A DNA stretch of 64,000 nt, from positions 868,001-932,000 of the forward strand of contig JAQFVV010006475.1 of the NCBI GenBank assembly GCA_028023455.1, written 5' to 3'. This DNA comes from Epiperipatus broadwayi (taxonomy: Eukaryota; Onychophora; Udeonychophora; Euonychophora; Peripatidae). Position 1 is the stretch's first letter; every line of letters begins with the position of its first letter. The notes under the pieces were generated by a model. It made no database searches. It had not been told where the DNA came from and saw only the letters and a list, made by a program, of their open reading frames with translations. The translations under genes were made by a program, and so were the position numbers. Of this stretch, positions 34,860 through 47,526 are shown in pieces.

Positions 34860-36100
34860 CCTGAAATGTTATTATGTACTGCCCATTTTCAAAAAATAAA
34901 TCAATAAACAATTTAATATGCAAATTATTATTGAAACAAAAAAAAAACTTAGAATACCTGAAGATTTGTGATGATTATGTATTAGATGTGATAATATGTT
35001 GGAATATTTTCATCATTTATCAGTAAATGTTGAATGTATATAAAATTTTAAACTTTATTTAAACTTTTCAAATACAAACAACCTGTTATATAGAATAGCT
35101 CATTCTGTTAGACCAACAATAACTGAAGACGAGTTGAGAATAATACTACTTGAAACATTGTATAATTACTAAATGTGTATTGTCTATTTGAATGTTATTA
35201 CTTACAAATTATTACTATTTGAAAAATTTATATAAAGTTTAAAATTATTTGATACATTCAACTGTTACTGATAGATTCTGATGGAAATAATACAACATAT
35301 TATCTCTTGAAACTTAGAATATGTTCTAATTATTTGCACTTAGTAAATTTGGAAAATAGTTAACTCTTGATCGGAAGGCTTTGTCAATTAGCAAAAAAAT
35401 CATGATTTGGAATTAATATTATTAAGAATAAAATATATATTTTAGTTGAAACTTAGTTTAAAGAATAGAAAATTTTTTTACCCCCCCCCTCCAAAAAATC
35501 CCCAACCTCTTATCTTTTTATATATATGCAGTTAAAGTATGTAAAAAAATATATAATTTTAATCACTCTTGTAAAAGATTTTTGTAAAATTTACAATCTT
35601 TAATTGAAATTTGTGTATCATCATACATATATGTCAACCTGTTTTCTCTATAAACAAAATAATTTAAATTTGTTAATATCAACAAGTGATGTTATTAGTT
35701 ATAGGATTGAAGTATCACACAATATGATTATCATAGGACAATTTTAATCTAGTCATTTATGCTAAATTCAAAAGAAATTCTATATCTAATCTGACAAAAT
35801 ATCTACTTGATATTTTTCTTGCTGTTCACATATTTTTAAAAATCTATCTGTACCACAATTCAAAAGCATGGTATTTTTCCTATTTTTTTTTTCAGTATAC
35901 AACTTTTGCATTAGTAGAGAATCACAGAAAATACAGTATCTTGAATAATTATGATTGTTGTTGTCAAAGATAAATCCTTGTATCTATGAAATTAGTCCAC
36001 ATTCTCATTATTGCAAGATTTAATGAGGCAAAACTTGTCATTCATTTAAATGATTTTATTATCATAATGTCATCAGATGTCTTGCCATTATAATTATTGA
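34860..36100. other. AT-rich non-coding DNA
   Basis: Nothing recognised apart from a run of nine C at about 35483 and a T-rich tract near 35885. Confidence 0.45.
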
Positions 36101-36109
36101 CTTTTTATA

Positions 36110-37450
36110 TTTAACCAACTCCCATCTTTTCACTCTGTTTTTAATCTCCTTTATAAATGCCTTTCAATTTTTTATATTTGCAACTATGAAAGTAATATTA
36201 TCAGCATTTCTAAAATTATTAGATGCTTCTCTCACTAATCTTGAATCCACATACTCTATCCAGTCTGATTCGTTTCATGCATTTAGTGTAGAAATTGAAT
36301 AGATAAAGTAACAATATATAGACTTGTGTATTTCTTTGCCAATGTAAAAACAGACTGTTTCATTATAAACAATTTTAACTCTAGTTTTTACTTTCTCATA
36401 AGAAGATTCTGATACCATAATGTTTTTAAAAGCATTTTGTAGTTTTAAGTTTATTGCTTTGTTGTGATCAGTAAAATATGCATAGATTTTTTTTATATAT
36501 ATTTTGTTGCCTTTTCTATTATTCAGTACACATTAGGAGTGATATGTCTTGGTTTTTAATCTTTCCTGAAACCAGTTTCTTTCATTGTAAGACTTTAGAC
36601 TGTGTTGTATTACATAACACTCTTATTAGTGTGTGATATAAGAAATAGAATTTTTCATATGTCATAGCATCGGCCAGGAGGCAAACCCACAACCGTCTGC
36701 AAACAACTACTTGTTTGCAAGGCAGCTGTGATGACCTCTCAGATAACAATGCTTGAAATAAATTATTCAAGAATCTAAAGATGTGAGTTCAACTTCTAAG
36801 CGAATATTGTCACTGTGCATATAAGATAGAATATGATAGTTTGTATACATTTTGATATACAAATAAAAAGAATATTTATTTTAATCAATAGATAATATAT
36901 TTTCCAGATTGGTTGGTATAAATTTCCTTCAAAATTTTGTTCATTACTGCCAATTCAATGGCTTTACTTTTTGGAATGATCTCAAGGCATATCTGATATC
37001 CTTCATTATCAAAGGTTCTTTGATGAAATGTATCGTATCATAAATATTTTGTTTTATATCTTTGATATAATTTCCATATATTGTTTTCAATATAGATTAA
37101 TTTTAATTACTTCAATTATTTTATCCAGTAATAATATTTTAGTGAATCTATTTGTGACTGGAACTGCTTTTTGATTTTATGAATTCCATGAAAAAATAGC
37201 TTTTTGCTTCTCCAAACTTTTTATTTTTATGAGTTTGCAAATATTGTTTCTTTCCATTTTTAGATATTCTTTAAAATTTCTTATTTACTCATGTTTTAAA
37301 AAGGTCTTTAACTTGTAACTTTTGTTGTTCTTTTTATTTTTATTTACAATTACCATTCTATCATTTAAACTGTATTTATAACTTATTGAAAGTTTTCTCA
37401 ATTCTATATAGTTTATATGATTTACTACCAATTACATAGATCTCAAATCA
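36110..37450 (-). pseudogene. Decayed LINE reverse transcriptase with a SINE in it
   Basis: One minus-strand frame from about 36490 to 36120 reads KIYAYFTDHNKAINLKLQ (motif A region), then VCFYIGKEIHKSIY (the IGKGVRQG.I region), ASNNFRNADNITFIVANI (motif C region, ADN instead of ADD) and ends NRVKRWELVK, with two stops. To the right, about 37000-36930 gives IPKSKAIELAVMNKILKE, like the entry motif of LINE RTs. The order is right for a non-LTR RT. The clade cannot be named safely. A SINE copy (36659-36757) splits it. Confidence 0.55.
36659..36757 (-). mobile_element. tRNA-derived SINE, diverged copy
   Basis: Reverse complement reads GTTATCTGAGAGGTCATCAC...GGTTTGCCTCCTGGCCGATGCTATGAC, aligning over its length with the SINEs at 34724 and 61158, including GGCCGATGCTATGAC. 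Box B is changed at several bases, so this is an older copy. Inserted in the LINE relic. Confidence 0.75.
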
Positions 37451-39570
37451 TTTCCTTTTTTTTTCTGAAAGTAATGTTGTTTTCTATATATGTAGGATAT
37501 TAGATAATTCACTTTCAGCTGCATTCAAAGTTTACACTTGTGTAATTTATATCCCACAATTTGATCAAAATTTTGCTAATATAACTGATGTTTTCATTAT
37601 ATCAGTTTAATTCCTATGAACTATATTCATGAAAATTTACAATAGTTAGAAATATATCATTTTAATTTACTTATGTCAGTACGCACGCACACACACACAT
37701 AAAGTACATTTATTTTGCTTCAGAAAAACTAACATTATGTCACTCAAAAACTACCAATTATTTTTTTTTTGAAGAGTTATCATATGAATGTAAACTGTTA
37801 TTTATAATGATGTAACATATGGAGTGAATGTTTGGAGTTTGCCCTCTTTGATTGCATTAATATTTTGTAATGAATCAAAGATGCTTTTTTTTTTATTTAT
37901 TTGATAGTAAATTTTAGTTACACACAATTACTAAACAAACAATCATGGATATGTAACACTTTTATTTCTAGGAGTTGAAAATCAACAATATTTGTCAATC
38001 AAGTGAATCTTATGAACAGAAAAATATTGCCATCTCTATATTGAATCTAGATTGATGCCAAGTAGTTTCTTCTGCAACAAAGATGCAGTTCATTATCTGA
38101 TAGCTATACTAATAGTTTTTTAAATATGTAATATTTGTAATTTATTTTGAAGTGTGAAAATGTTGAAAATTGCATTTGAATTCAAATGTTTTTTTTATTT
38201 CATTGCATCTAATGCCATATTTTGTTATCATTTAAATGTATTTCAATTTAAGCATAATTCTTATTATCTTGATATTTTACAATAAGTTATTAAACGTCTA
38301 TGTTTATATGTAAAAAAAAATGATGTTTTATAGTCTGTAAAGTGACAATGTGAAAATAAATTATTTTCAGAAAAATAAAAAGAATTTTTTCTCACTGAAT
38401 AATTTCATTTTTTGGTATTGTTGTTTGTATGTATGCTACATTTTATTTTATATCCTATAGCAAGAAATCTTAAAAAAAAAAATTGAACCTAATGAATAGT
38501 AATAGCAATGAATTTGTTATAGGTTAAGATAATTATTTACCACCAGAATTTAATTTAAGTGTTTTATCTTTCAGGAATAAAATATCAATCAGTATTTCAA
38601 TCCAAGGCTAAAACACTTGTAAAGCAAACATTTTGAAATGGCAAAGTCTTAAATTGTCAGAAAAAAAAAAATGTTGAATGAATATTTTTTTTAAAAAAAG
38701 TCCTCTAATATGCCTTGATATTTCCCAAATATAATCACCTGATCATAAATGCAAATGTGAGTTGTGATTGTGTAAATATTGTATGTAAATTTGTATTATA
38801 TTGGATATGTTTGTGGATAATATTAGGATCAAATTTTAATTCCTTAGTTTATGCAATATATTGATAAAAGCAAAAATATAGAAACTAGGCAAAGGATGGG
38901 GATTTCAATGTACTATTATCTGGTAGGCATTGATCACTCAAGATTACTATAGATGGGACTACATTAGAAAGCTGATCTTGTTTTATTAGATATTGTGCAT
39001 GTTTGCCAAGGGAAACAGGTGGCTACTGTTAATAAAGAACTGAGTATACTGAAATATATAATTAGTGATCCGGAGATAGAGTTTTATAACTAATTAAGCA
39101 GGTTTGTTTAGATTCAGAATCGTAGGTTGTTTTGAATTTCAGGTTTTTATCATTAGTAGTAGATAGCTGCTGGCTGCTGCATGTATAATTGCATTGTTTT
39201 TTGCTTTGAATTCCAATGCCATTATTAAAGACTTAGGCTAATAACTAGTATGGGAATGAGAATTTAAATGTCCTATCCTCATAAATCAAGATTACTATAG
39301 ATGCCACTAGAATGAATATTTTCTTTTGTTTTATATAAATGCATGGTAAAATAATAAATTCTTTTTTTAAAAAAAAAACAATTTCTGACATATCTTGAGA
39401 AAAATGTAAATGTAAACCATTAATCTTAACTTAGATGAGAAACAAATTCTATAAGTGAAAACATTAAAAATCCTTATTTGACCACTTTAGATTAGTTATA
39501 AGTGGTTATTTGTTTGTTTGTTTTTTTGAATGAAATGAAAACATAAGTAGAATAAATTACAAAAGGAAAA
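37450..39570. other. AT-rich non-coding DNA with one diverged repeat pair
   Basis: Segments at about 38880-38980 and 39240-39320 share TCAAGATTACTATAGATG.(C/G)ACTA and flanking blocks. A short CA tract is at about 37683. No gene seen. Confidence 0.45.
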
Positions 39571-39577
39571 ATTGATA

Positions 39578-40725
39578 CTTTGGTATTAGACCTGCAATGT
39601 AGAAGAGATAGGTCTTTTCACACCCACAAATATGTAATGTTGAGATGATGTCAAATTGAAAAGAAATAAACCCTGCAAATATATGTGTGGAAATGTGTTT
39701 TTATCTTTATTAACGTGATCTTTTTTTTTTTTTTTGCAATACTTCAACATTTTCAATTATTGTTCAGATTTTTTTCTGCCGTACTTAACGATATAAAAGA
39801 AATGGTTCTGCCGGGATAAAAACCTAATAAAAGCCTCATAATTAATATGCTTTTTATGGTGTTTTTTTTTTTTAATTTGTTTATTAAAAAATATGTTTAT
39901 TAGTATTTCAGTTGAAAATCCCAGCATACTCTGCAATCATGTGCTATATTTTTGGAGGGAAATCTTTTAGTAAAGTTCTCCATTTTCTGTGATAATAATA
40001 CATCAGAAATGTTTTGTTTCAAGGTGACAATTCCTGTTATATATTACAAGGTAAATATCGTATGTGTTTTTATAAATATTATTTAAAAACCAAAATCATT
40101 TACTGTTTGTTTAATGCATGTTTAAAGTAACAATTTTATGTTTTAAAGTGCGGTTTTTAATATTTTTTATACTTTGAAAATGGTAATTTTTAATATCCAT
40201 TTGTTCCTTAAAAATTATTTTTAAAGTAATCTTTTTAATAACCATTTGTTTCTCAAAATTTGTTTTATTAAAATGGTGTTTTTAATATTATTTTTAATAC
40301 TTTAAAAATCGGTCTTTTTAATATCCATTTGTTCCTTAAAAATTGTTTTAAAATTGTCTTTTTAATATCCATTTCGTCCTCATAATTGTTTTAAAATCTT
40401 TTTAATATCCATTTGCTTCTCGAAATTTGTTTTAAAATTATGTTTTTAATAATATTTTTTTATACTTATAGTTATTTTTATTAGACATGCAACATGGAAC
40501 ATGTATTAGATTTGCGCCTTTTCACATTCATATCAACCTGCTGATAACTTTGTAAATCTTCTGAAAATATCATGTACAAGATTTGTGTACATGTTAATTT
40601 TTTTTGCAAATTTTGTAAAAAATGTCAGTGTACACGCTATTTTGATCAGATCACAAGATTGATACGAATGTGAAAAGATGCAGTAAGTTTAATACATGCT
40701 CCTTGTTGCAGGTCTAATACCAAAG
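39578..40725. mobile_element. TA-flanked TIR element with tandem core and internal fold-back
   Basis: A perfect 20-bp inverted repeat (CTTTGGTATTAGACC...) lies at both ends, with a TA dinucleotide outside each (39576-39577 and 40726-40727). This is the TA target duplication expected of Tc1/mariner-type elements. The interior has a tandem array at about 40130-40470 (TTTTTAATATCCATTTG units of 40-50 bp) and an internal arm starting at about 40480 (TTAGACATGCAAC) that pairs with the right end. No transposase ORF, so non-autonomous. Confidence 0.75.
40130..40470. repeat. Tandem repeat in the TIR element
   Basis: The marker TTTTTAATAnCCATTTG recurs at about 40188, 40228, 40315, 40363 and 40398, with TT(A/C)(T/A)AAAATTnnTTTTAAA between. 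Confidence 0.75.
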
Positions 40726-41230
40726 TACTGAAAAATCTAATAATCGAGCCCTGAAATGTTAGCTCAGGCATTCTAAATATAACTTAGTACAAACATTGTT
40801 AATCTCACAACTTAACCAAAACTTTTTCAAAAAGATTTTATCTAACATTATTTTATACAACTCCCCCCCCCCCAATGTCTAAAAGTGTTGTATAATCTTC
40901 TAGTCTGGTGGTTAACTTTGAAAAGCATCTAAGAAAAAAAAATTGGAAGAGTGTATGATTATGAATAAAGTACACTTGGTTGAGAAAAGTGAAATAAACT
41001 AGAACAAAGGATTATTTACTTAGACAGAGTTAATAAGTCATTAACTATTCAGAATCATTAATTACTGCTCAATAAGTGTCTATTTCAGTGGACATTGATT
41101 AAGCTGTAGTAAAAAAAATATTTGAAATAATGTATTTATAATTTTTTTTTCAGTGCCCACTAGTGACAGTATGCAAATGCTATAAAAGTGTTATTGAAAA
41201 AAATCTGTTATAGAAAATTGTTATATACAA

Positions 41231-41670
41231 TGTACCAGTCAGAATTGTATGTTCGTCTAACAAGAGTTAGCATCTAGGCAAAAGTACCTAGAGTCCAATC
41301 ATGTGCAAGATACATAAGTCAGGAACAATCATGAACTCTGCTCTATTGCCCATTTTCCAGATCTATAACATTACGAACAACATTTCTGATGATAACAAAT
41401 GAAATCCTATTTATTCCTGTCCTGGAGCAACAGGGGAGAAACAAGAGATCTACAGGGATTAATGATATTACTAGGCTTCAAACCCCTGGTTTCCAACAGA
41501 ATGAAACAGCTTAAGATTATAATTTACACTTTTCATCAAAATTCATTAATAAATTTAAGTTGGCTTGTCAGTGGAAATGAGCTATATGTAACGCAATCTA
41601 ATTAATGATGTGTATGCATAAATCATGAGGCAAAGCAGACTTAAGTACTAATTATATGGTTAATAATTTA
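41231..41670. repeat. Diverged relative of the long LTR end
   Basis: TGTACCAGTC..., GCAAAAGTACCT, CAATCATGTGCAAGATACATA and a downstream TTTATTAATAATATT align in order with 49047-49330 and 55070-55350 of the long-LTR element. It is an old copy. Its far end within 41670-44400 was not located. Confidence 0.55.
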
Positions 41671-44428
41671 TTAATAATATTAGAAAATGAATAAGAAATA
41701 GTATACAATTTAATAAACAGTCTCGAATCTATTTACAAATATAACTAATAGAATTTTGGGTTCACCTGATTGTGAGCGCTGATTTATTTGAAAAATTACA
41801 TAATAATAGAACATAAGTTAATGATTAAATAATACGCAAACCCTTAATTGAATACAATGATTCAAAAAAATGTACAGATAGTTAAAAGATGCAGATTAAT
41901 ATGCTAATAGTAGATACCAATTTATAATTTCAACGTTATGATTATTTTATGAAAAATAAATGGTCTTAAAGAACAGAGAAATGGGATATAAGTTTCCTCA
42001 ATTTCATTTACTATGGTTCATTTGAACCATACACAAAAATATTTTATAATTTACATGATTTACTTAAACTGTCATTAGACCTCAAAATGTTTAAACAGAA
42101 AAGTTATTTGTATTTTATTCTATTCCTTTTTGACTGGAGAGGATTTATTTAGCATTGTTTGTTAGCACACTCAAACATTGTTTCAATGAGAGGGCAGGTA
42201 GCTTAAATAAGCTTTAAAATGACATTCCCTAACTTATAATATAAACGAAAATATGAGATGGATTTAGAAATCATAGCATTACATATTACAGATTTAAAAT
42301 GGGCAAATATAAGAATATTAAACAATAATTGAGGTGCTGACTAAATGATAATGATAGAAAAGTTTGAGTTCATTTTAGAATGAACACTTCATCAATTACG
42401 TAAGCATATGAAATGTGCCTATATATGTGACAGGTCAGCATTTGAAAAGGTGATTGCATAGGAATTCCATGGTCCCAGTTTTTCAGGTGTTAACCCATGT
42501 AGAGCCTAAACAACAACCTGACAGTATTCTGGAGTCAGTGCTTCCAAACCCCATTCAAGGATATGCCATAAGTAATGAATAATCCCAGACCTCCAGGTTT
42601 TAAGTTTGACAAAGCAAAATGTAAGAAATTTTTGTAATGTTATCTAGGTCAAACAATGCTAATAATAATAAAAAAAATCAGGTTTTTAATGACACTGATA
42701 TGTGAACTAAAGCCCTCGTAACTTAATAGAGTCTAGCATAATGATATGACATAATTTGATCCCTCCCTAAAGGTACGCAAATGACCTTTAATATTAGTTA
42801 GGATGTCAAAATATAAGCAGGGGGAATATTGTTCCATTCATTGAACAAATATTAATATACTAACTAGTAATTAATTCCATAAAATAATTACCATGCTAGA
42901 TGGCCTGATGGGCAAATAATTGACCACATAATTATAAAAAAAACAAAGCTAAGGATAAAATCAATAGCGTGAAAATGGCAATAAATTGATATTTTAAATG
43001 TAGCAGCGAATAATCTGCCACTAAGCAAATAGAACAAACTTAAAAATCTTATTCAATCGAGTGAACTTTTAGTTAGGTAAGAAAGCTTACATTTACGATT
43101 TGACATCCCATAATATTGAGGATATCTAATAACAAAATTTAGGATCGGTTCACTAGATTGAACTATTAACATATTAAATTAAATCATACAAAATTTATAA
43201 TATTGAAATTAAAAGTTTGCTGCATTTAAAATATTAAAATAGAAATTGTGAAACCCATTAAAGAAATGCATAAAAAATAAAATGATAGATTCGTGCATTA
43301 GATTTTACAAAAGAAAGAGAAAGTCATTACTTTATAGAAATATTATAACTAGCATTACAATGCCATATTTGAATAAGGAGAGTATTACATTACAAATAAT
43401 TTAGGTTTTGAAAGTGAAAGTTTTAAAAGAGTTCATATTAGCAGCATGATTATGATTTACCTTTCATTATTTGATGAATTGATGTCCATATGGATTGGTA
43501 TGCATAAGATTATAAAATGAAGAAAACACAATTGGCAGTGCAAAGTTTGGAAAAATAATGGCTAGCATATTGAGATAGTTCAGCATTTTATTTGGGCAGT
43601 CCATAAGTGAAGATGGCATGTTAGCATAGCAGTATGGAAATGATTTTTGGAGAATAAAGGGTAAGCAAATTTAATCCCTCTACTCCGAATTCATATTTCA
43701 AGATTTTGATTGACGTGGATCCGTTCTGCAACACTGATTAAAATGGTGCACAAAGACAACTAGCCTAAAATTTTGGCTCTATTTATATGCTAGCAAGACC
43801 TTCTCAAATATTCTTTTTCCGCTGATGAGGCCCGGATGTCCATTAAGTGGCCTGAATGCATTTATTCTTTATTTTCAGCGATACTGCAACAAATTTCTGG
43901 AGAGTATTGTTTTAATCTATTTCGAGAATGGAAATAGATTCAAAAGATATAATTTCCATTAACATTATGTTTGCTAAGGGATTTTAATTTATTAATTATC
44001 CTTTTTAAATTAAATCAAAAACATTCTTTTATTTATAAGTTTCTGAATTATTTTAATTACTCTCTAGAACTTTCTTTGGTATTGCATCATCTAAAATAAA
44101 ATACATGAACTATAAAATATAAAATAAATTTACAAAATATTTAATATTTAATTATGATTAATAATATTTTTTAGCAATCATGAATACACATACATGATTA
44201 TTTAAGGGAATGTAAATTTAAATATTTCCGAATTAAAATTAATAAATATTCTTAAAATAAAACATTTAATTTATGAAAGTACAAAAGGGGGGGGGATTTA
44301 AAACACTTGTTGTCCTTACACTACCTAGTGATTTACAAATATGTACCTGGGTTTAAACCTCTGATTTAAGGTGTTGAATCAGCAGACTGAAGCAAAAGTG
44401 TATGTAACAGATTTTACACTTCAATATA
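41670..44428. other. Non-coding stretch, possibly the rest of an old long LTR
   Basis: No ORF or RNA gene supported. A G run is at about 44285. It follows a segment similar to the start of the long LTRs, so part of it may be the decayed body of such an LTR, but I could not align it by eye. Confidence 0.35.
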
Positions 44429-45590
44429 GAGCTTGCAAAACAAACTCTTAACAAGCTTTGTACAATACCTCCAACCTCAAATCGGTTTCTGCTGCTGGCA
44501 TCCTCAGTGAGGTGCTAGGATATTCAATCATTAGATTAAAAATACCAGGACAAGCTCAGCACTTTATCTAATGTATAACTATTAAGTGGAAACTTTGAAA
44601 TTTTCAGACAAGCATATGTCTTCCAATTCAGCCATCTAATTTAAATAGTCATATGGGACTGAACTAAGTTCATATACCCTATATTAATAGCTTTAGCAAT
44701 ATAAAATCATAAAGTCATCATAGCAAAAAATAAGATTACAAAAAAAAAATCAAGTCAGATGTCACATGACTTAATTTAATAAGCTTGTGTTCACAAATGT
44801 TATATATAGAGCTTGCAAACAAACTCTTAACAAGCTTTGTAGAATACTCCCAACCTCAGACTGGTTTCTGCTACTGGCATCCTCAGTGAGGTGCTAGGAC
44901 ATTTCAATCATTAGATTAAAAATAGCATGACAAGCCCAGCACTTTATCTAATGTATAACTATTAAGTAGAAATTCTGAAATGTTCAGTCATCCATATGTC
45001 TTCCAATCTAGCTATCTAACTTAAATAGCCATATGGGACTGAAGTTAATTCAAATAACACCATATATTAATAGCTTTAGCAATATAAAATTACCAAAGCC
45101 ATCAGAGCAAAAAATACAATTAGAAAAAAATCAAATCAGATGTCACTTGACTTAATTTAATAAGCTTGTGTTTACAAATGTTATATATAGAGCTTGCAAA
45201 ACAAACTCTTAACAAGCTTTGTAGAATACCCCCAATTTCAGACTGGTTTCTGCTACTGGCATCCTCAGTGAGGTGCTAGGAACTTAGTTCAGTCCCATAT
45301 GGCTATTTAAGTTAGATAGCTAGATTGGAAGACATGGATGTTTGAAAATTTCAGAGTTATAGATTAGATAAAGTGCTGGGCTTGTCCTGGTATTTTTAAT
45401 CTAATGATCGAATATCCTAGCACCTCACTGATGATTCTAGTAGCAAAAACTGGTCTGAGGCTCGGGGTATTCTACAAAGTTTGTTAAGAGTTTGTTTTGC
45501 AAGCTCTATATATAACATTTATAAATACAAGCTTATTAAATTAAGTCATGTGACATCTGACATGATTTTTTTTTTGTAATTATAAAAAAT
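44429..45590. repeat. 380-bp tandem repeat followed by an inverted copy
   Basis: GAGCTTGCAAA.CAAACTCTTAAC starts at about 44429, 44809 and 45190 (period about 380 bp). The third unit stops after CAGTGAGGTGCTAGGA (about 45282) and the sequence then runs as the reverse complement of a unit (ACTTAGTTCAGTCCCATATGG ... CAAGCTCTATATATAAC) to about 45590. The arms could form a long hairpin in RNA or DNA. No coding frame. Confidence 0.85.
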
Positions 45591-45599
45591 TGATATGTT

Positions 45600-47520
45600 G
45601 ATTTTTCTATGTAAAAAATATGGTCATTTTGTATCACAATGCCTGAATTTTTGGAAATATATTTGATAAGTTTTTTTTCTTTCTGTAAAACATTATTTGA
45701 TAATGTATATATAAATAATACTATCTCTACTAATAATTAAAGAGTCTGATTTTGATAAAACTCGCAGCAGTGATGATTTATTCAATTTATAAGTATAGGA
45801 GAAATACAATTTTTAATTTTATTTTCTAAACCAATTATAATCAAAGCAAGAGATAAATCTTAAATTTGTAGGGAGAATAATCTTAGGAAATTCAGAGCAT
45901 TAATAATGCCAATATAGTTTCAGATTCACAATTTTTTTTCAGGGACTAGATGTTTGTTCATTCATAAACTAATGTTATCTAATGAAAATATATACTAAGT
46001 CGTCATTTAAAAAAAACTGAACTTTCAAAGTTAAAATATCAAATATTAACATTAAGGAATAAATATTCTTCTATTAAGAAAATGTACATACATATATAGA
46101 AAGGATCAAAGGTAAATATATAGCACTAATTTATTTAAACTATTAAACATCACATGATCATCATTTTTTATGCCTACACAAACTGTTTACACAGAGGCTA
46201 ACTTTCCATTGATTACTCTGGCTTGTTGAGTGGCACTACTGTATGGAGAGTTTAGCCTCTGTGTAAACTGGTCTATTTATTAATTTCTTAGATGCTTGAA
46301 ATGTTCTTCAATGCTATAATATTTATGAAATTTGTCTCTTGAGTATTGTCTACCAACTCTTGGATAACTCTATATAAATCCAATTTAGAAAGTAAAGAAA
46401 ATTGATGACTTTCTAATAAAATAATCACAGATAATTTGTACTGAATGCAATGAAAGAAGGTGTAAAATTAAAGAGGCATAATTAATTAATAACAATTAAT
46501 AATGAACAAAAAATATGTGTTCAGCTGAGTGCATTTTGGAACATGTATATTTAAATGTGTAATTTTTATTTTGAATATAACACTTGCCTCTAATGCCTCT
46601 GTATCAAAAATATATTAAGATTATATTTAACATTTTCAAAATGTTCTCTATGTATGAAGCAAATTTAGTCTTTTTTTCATTTATTTAATTTCAGTAATAG
46701 AATAATCATAAAATGTTTTTAGTAAGTTCCATGTTTTAAATGTAACTAAATTTTCCAATATTTTATCTACATTTAATGAGTGTTTGTCAGTGTGATGAAA
46801 TCATTGTATTAAAGGGAAAATATTAAACAATGAGAAAAAAGGATTGCAAAGATGTTCATTTTATATCAAGCCATATGCCTGTGTGCTGAATCAGTTTTAA
46901 GTAAACCTAATGTATTAATCAGGTAAATCATAATAGTAATAACTTGAATTTTGTTTAGTAATTTTGTAAAATCACAAATGTGATATTTTTTTAATTATTT
47001 GTTAATCAAAATCAGAAGACTTTAATATATATAGCCATATTCTACAGACCTTAATATCATTTGTTTATTGCTAATAAATTTGTATTTCAATTGTTAAAAA
47101 ATGTATCGCATCATCTCTTGGTCACCATAATGGTACTTGAGTTTGTGTTCTTCTGAGCTAGATTCTTGTATAACAGCTGATATATATAAATGGGGATGTT
47201 TATTTAGTGCTTAAGGGGCATTCCAGTTTGACATTGGCGTAGTTTTGACATGAGAAATATATTCTTCAAAATCCCTGCACTACATTTTATTTAATTTTGT
47301 CTATTAGAATTTAAGTTTATAATAGTCAGTGCATTAGTGCCACTAAGTAGCTAAAGCATCAACATGTTTTATTGTCCCAGCATTATTGTTTGTGGTTTGT
47401 GTATTTTTTATGAATGAGCACTTAGTTTGTGCATCCAAATTAATAGTTAATAATTGCACCAAGCTGGCAATGTCTCCGTAGTTGGTCTGGTCTACAGAAA
47501 ACCCATTTTGAGTCCAGGGT
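45600..47520. other. Non-coding AT-rich DNA with one hairpin
   Basis: Apart from the 84-nt inverted repeat at 46185-46268, nothing is recognised. Confidence 0.4.
46185..46268. other. 84-nt hairpin with 17-bp perfect stem
   Basis: GTTTACACAGAGGCTAA (46185-46201) is the exact inverse of the right arm ending at 46268. After a small internal loop the stem continues with TCCAT/ATGGA, leaving a loop of roughly 33 nt. Size and shape are like a microRNA precursor, but a palindromic transposon remnant is equally possible. Strand cannot be decided. Confidence 0.45.
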
Positions 47521-47526
47521 ACTCAC

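Noticed and set aside
43822-43862. Second hammerhead-like core (CTGATGA followed by self-pairing GGCC arms)
   Set aside because: After stem II the sequence is TGAATG, not GAAA, and no stem III or stem I pairing is found. Chance match.
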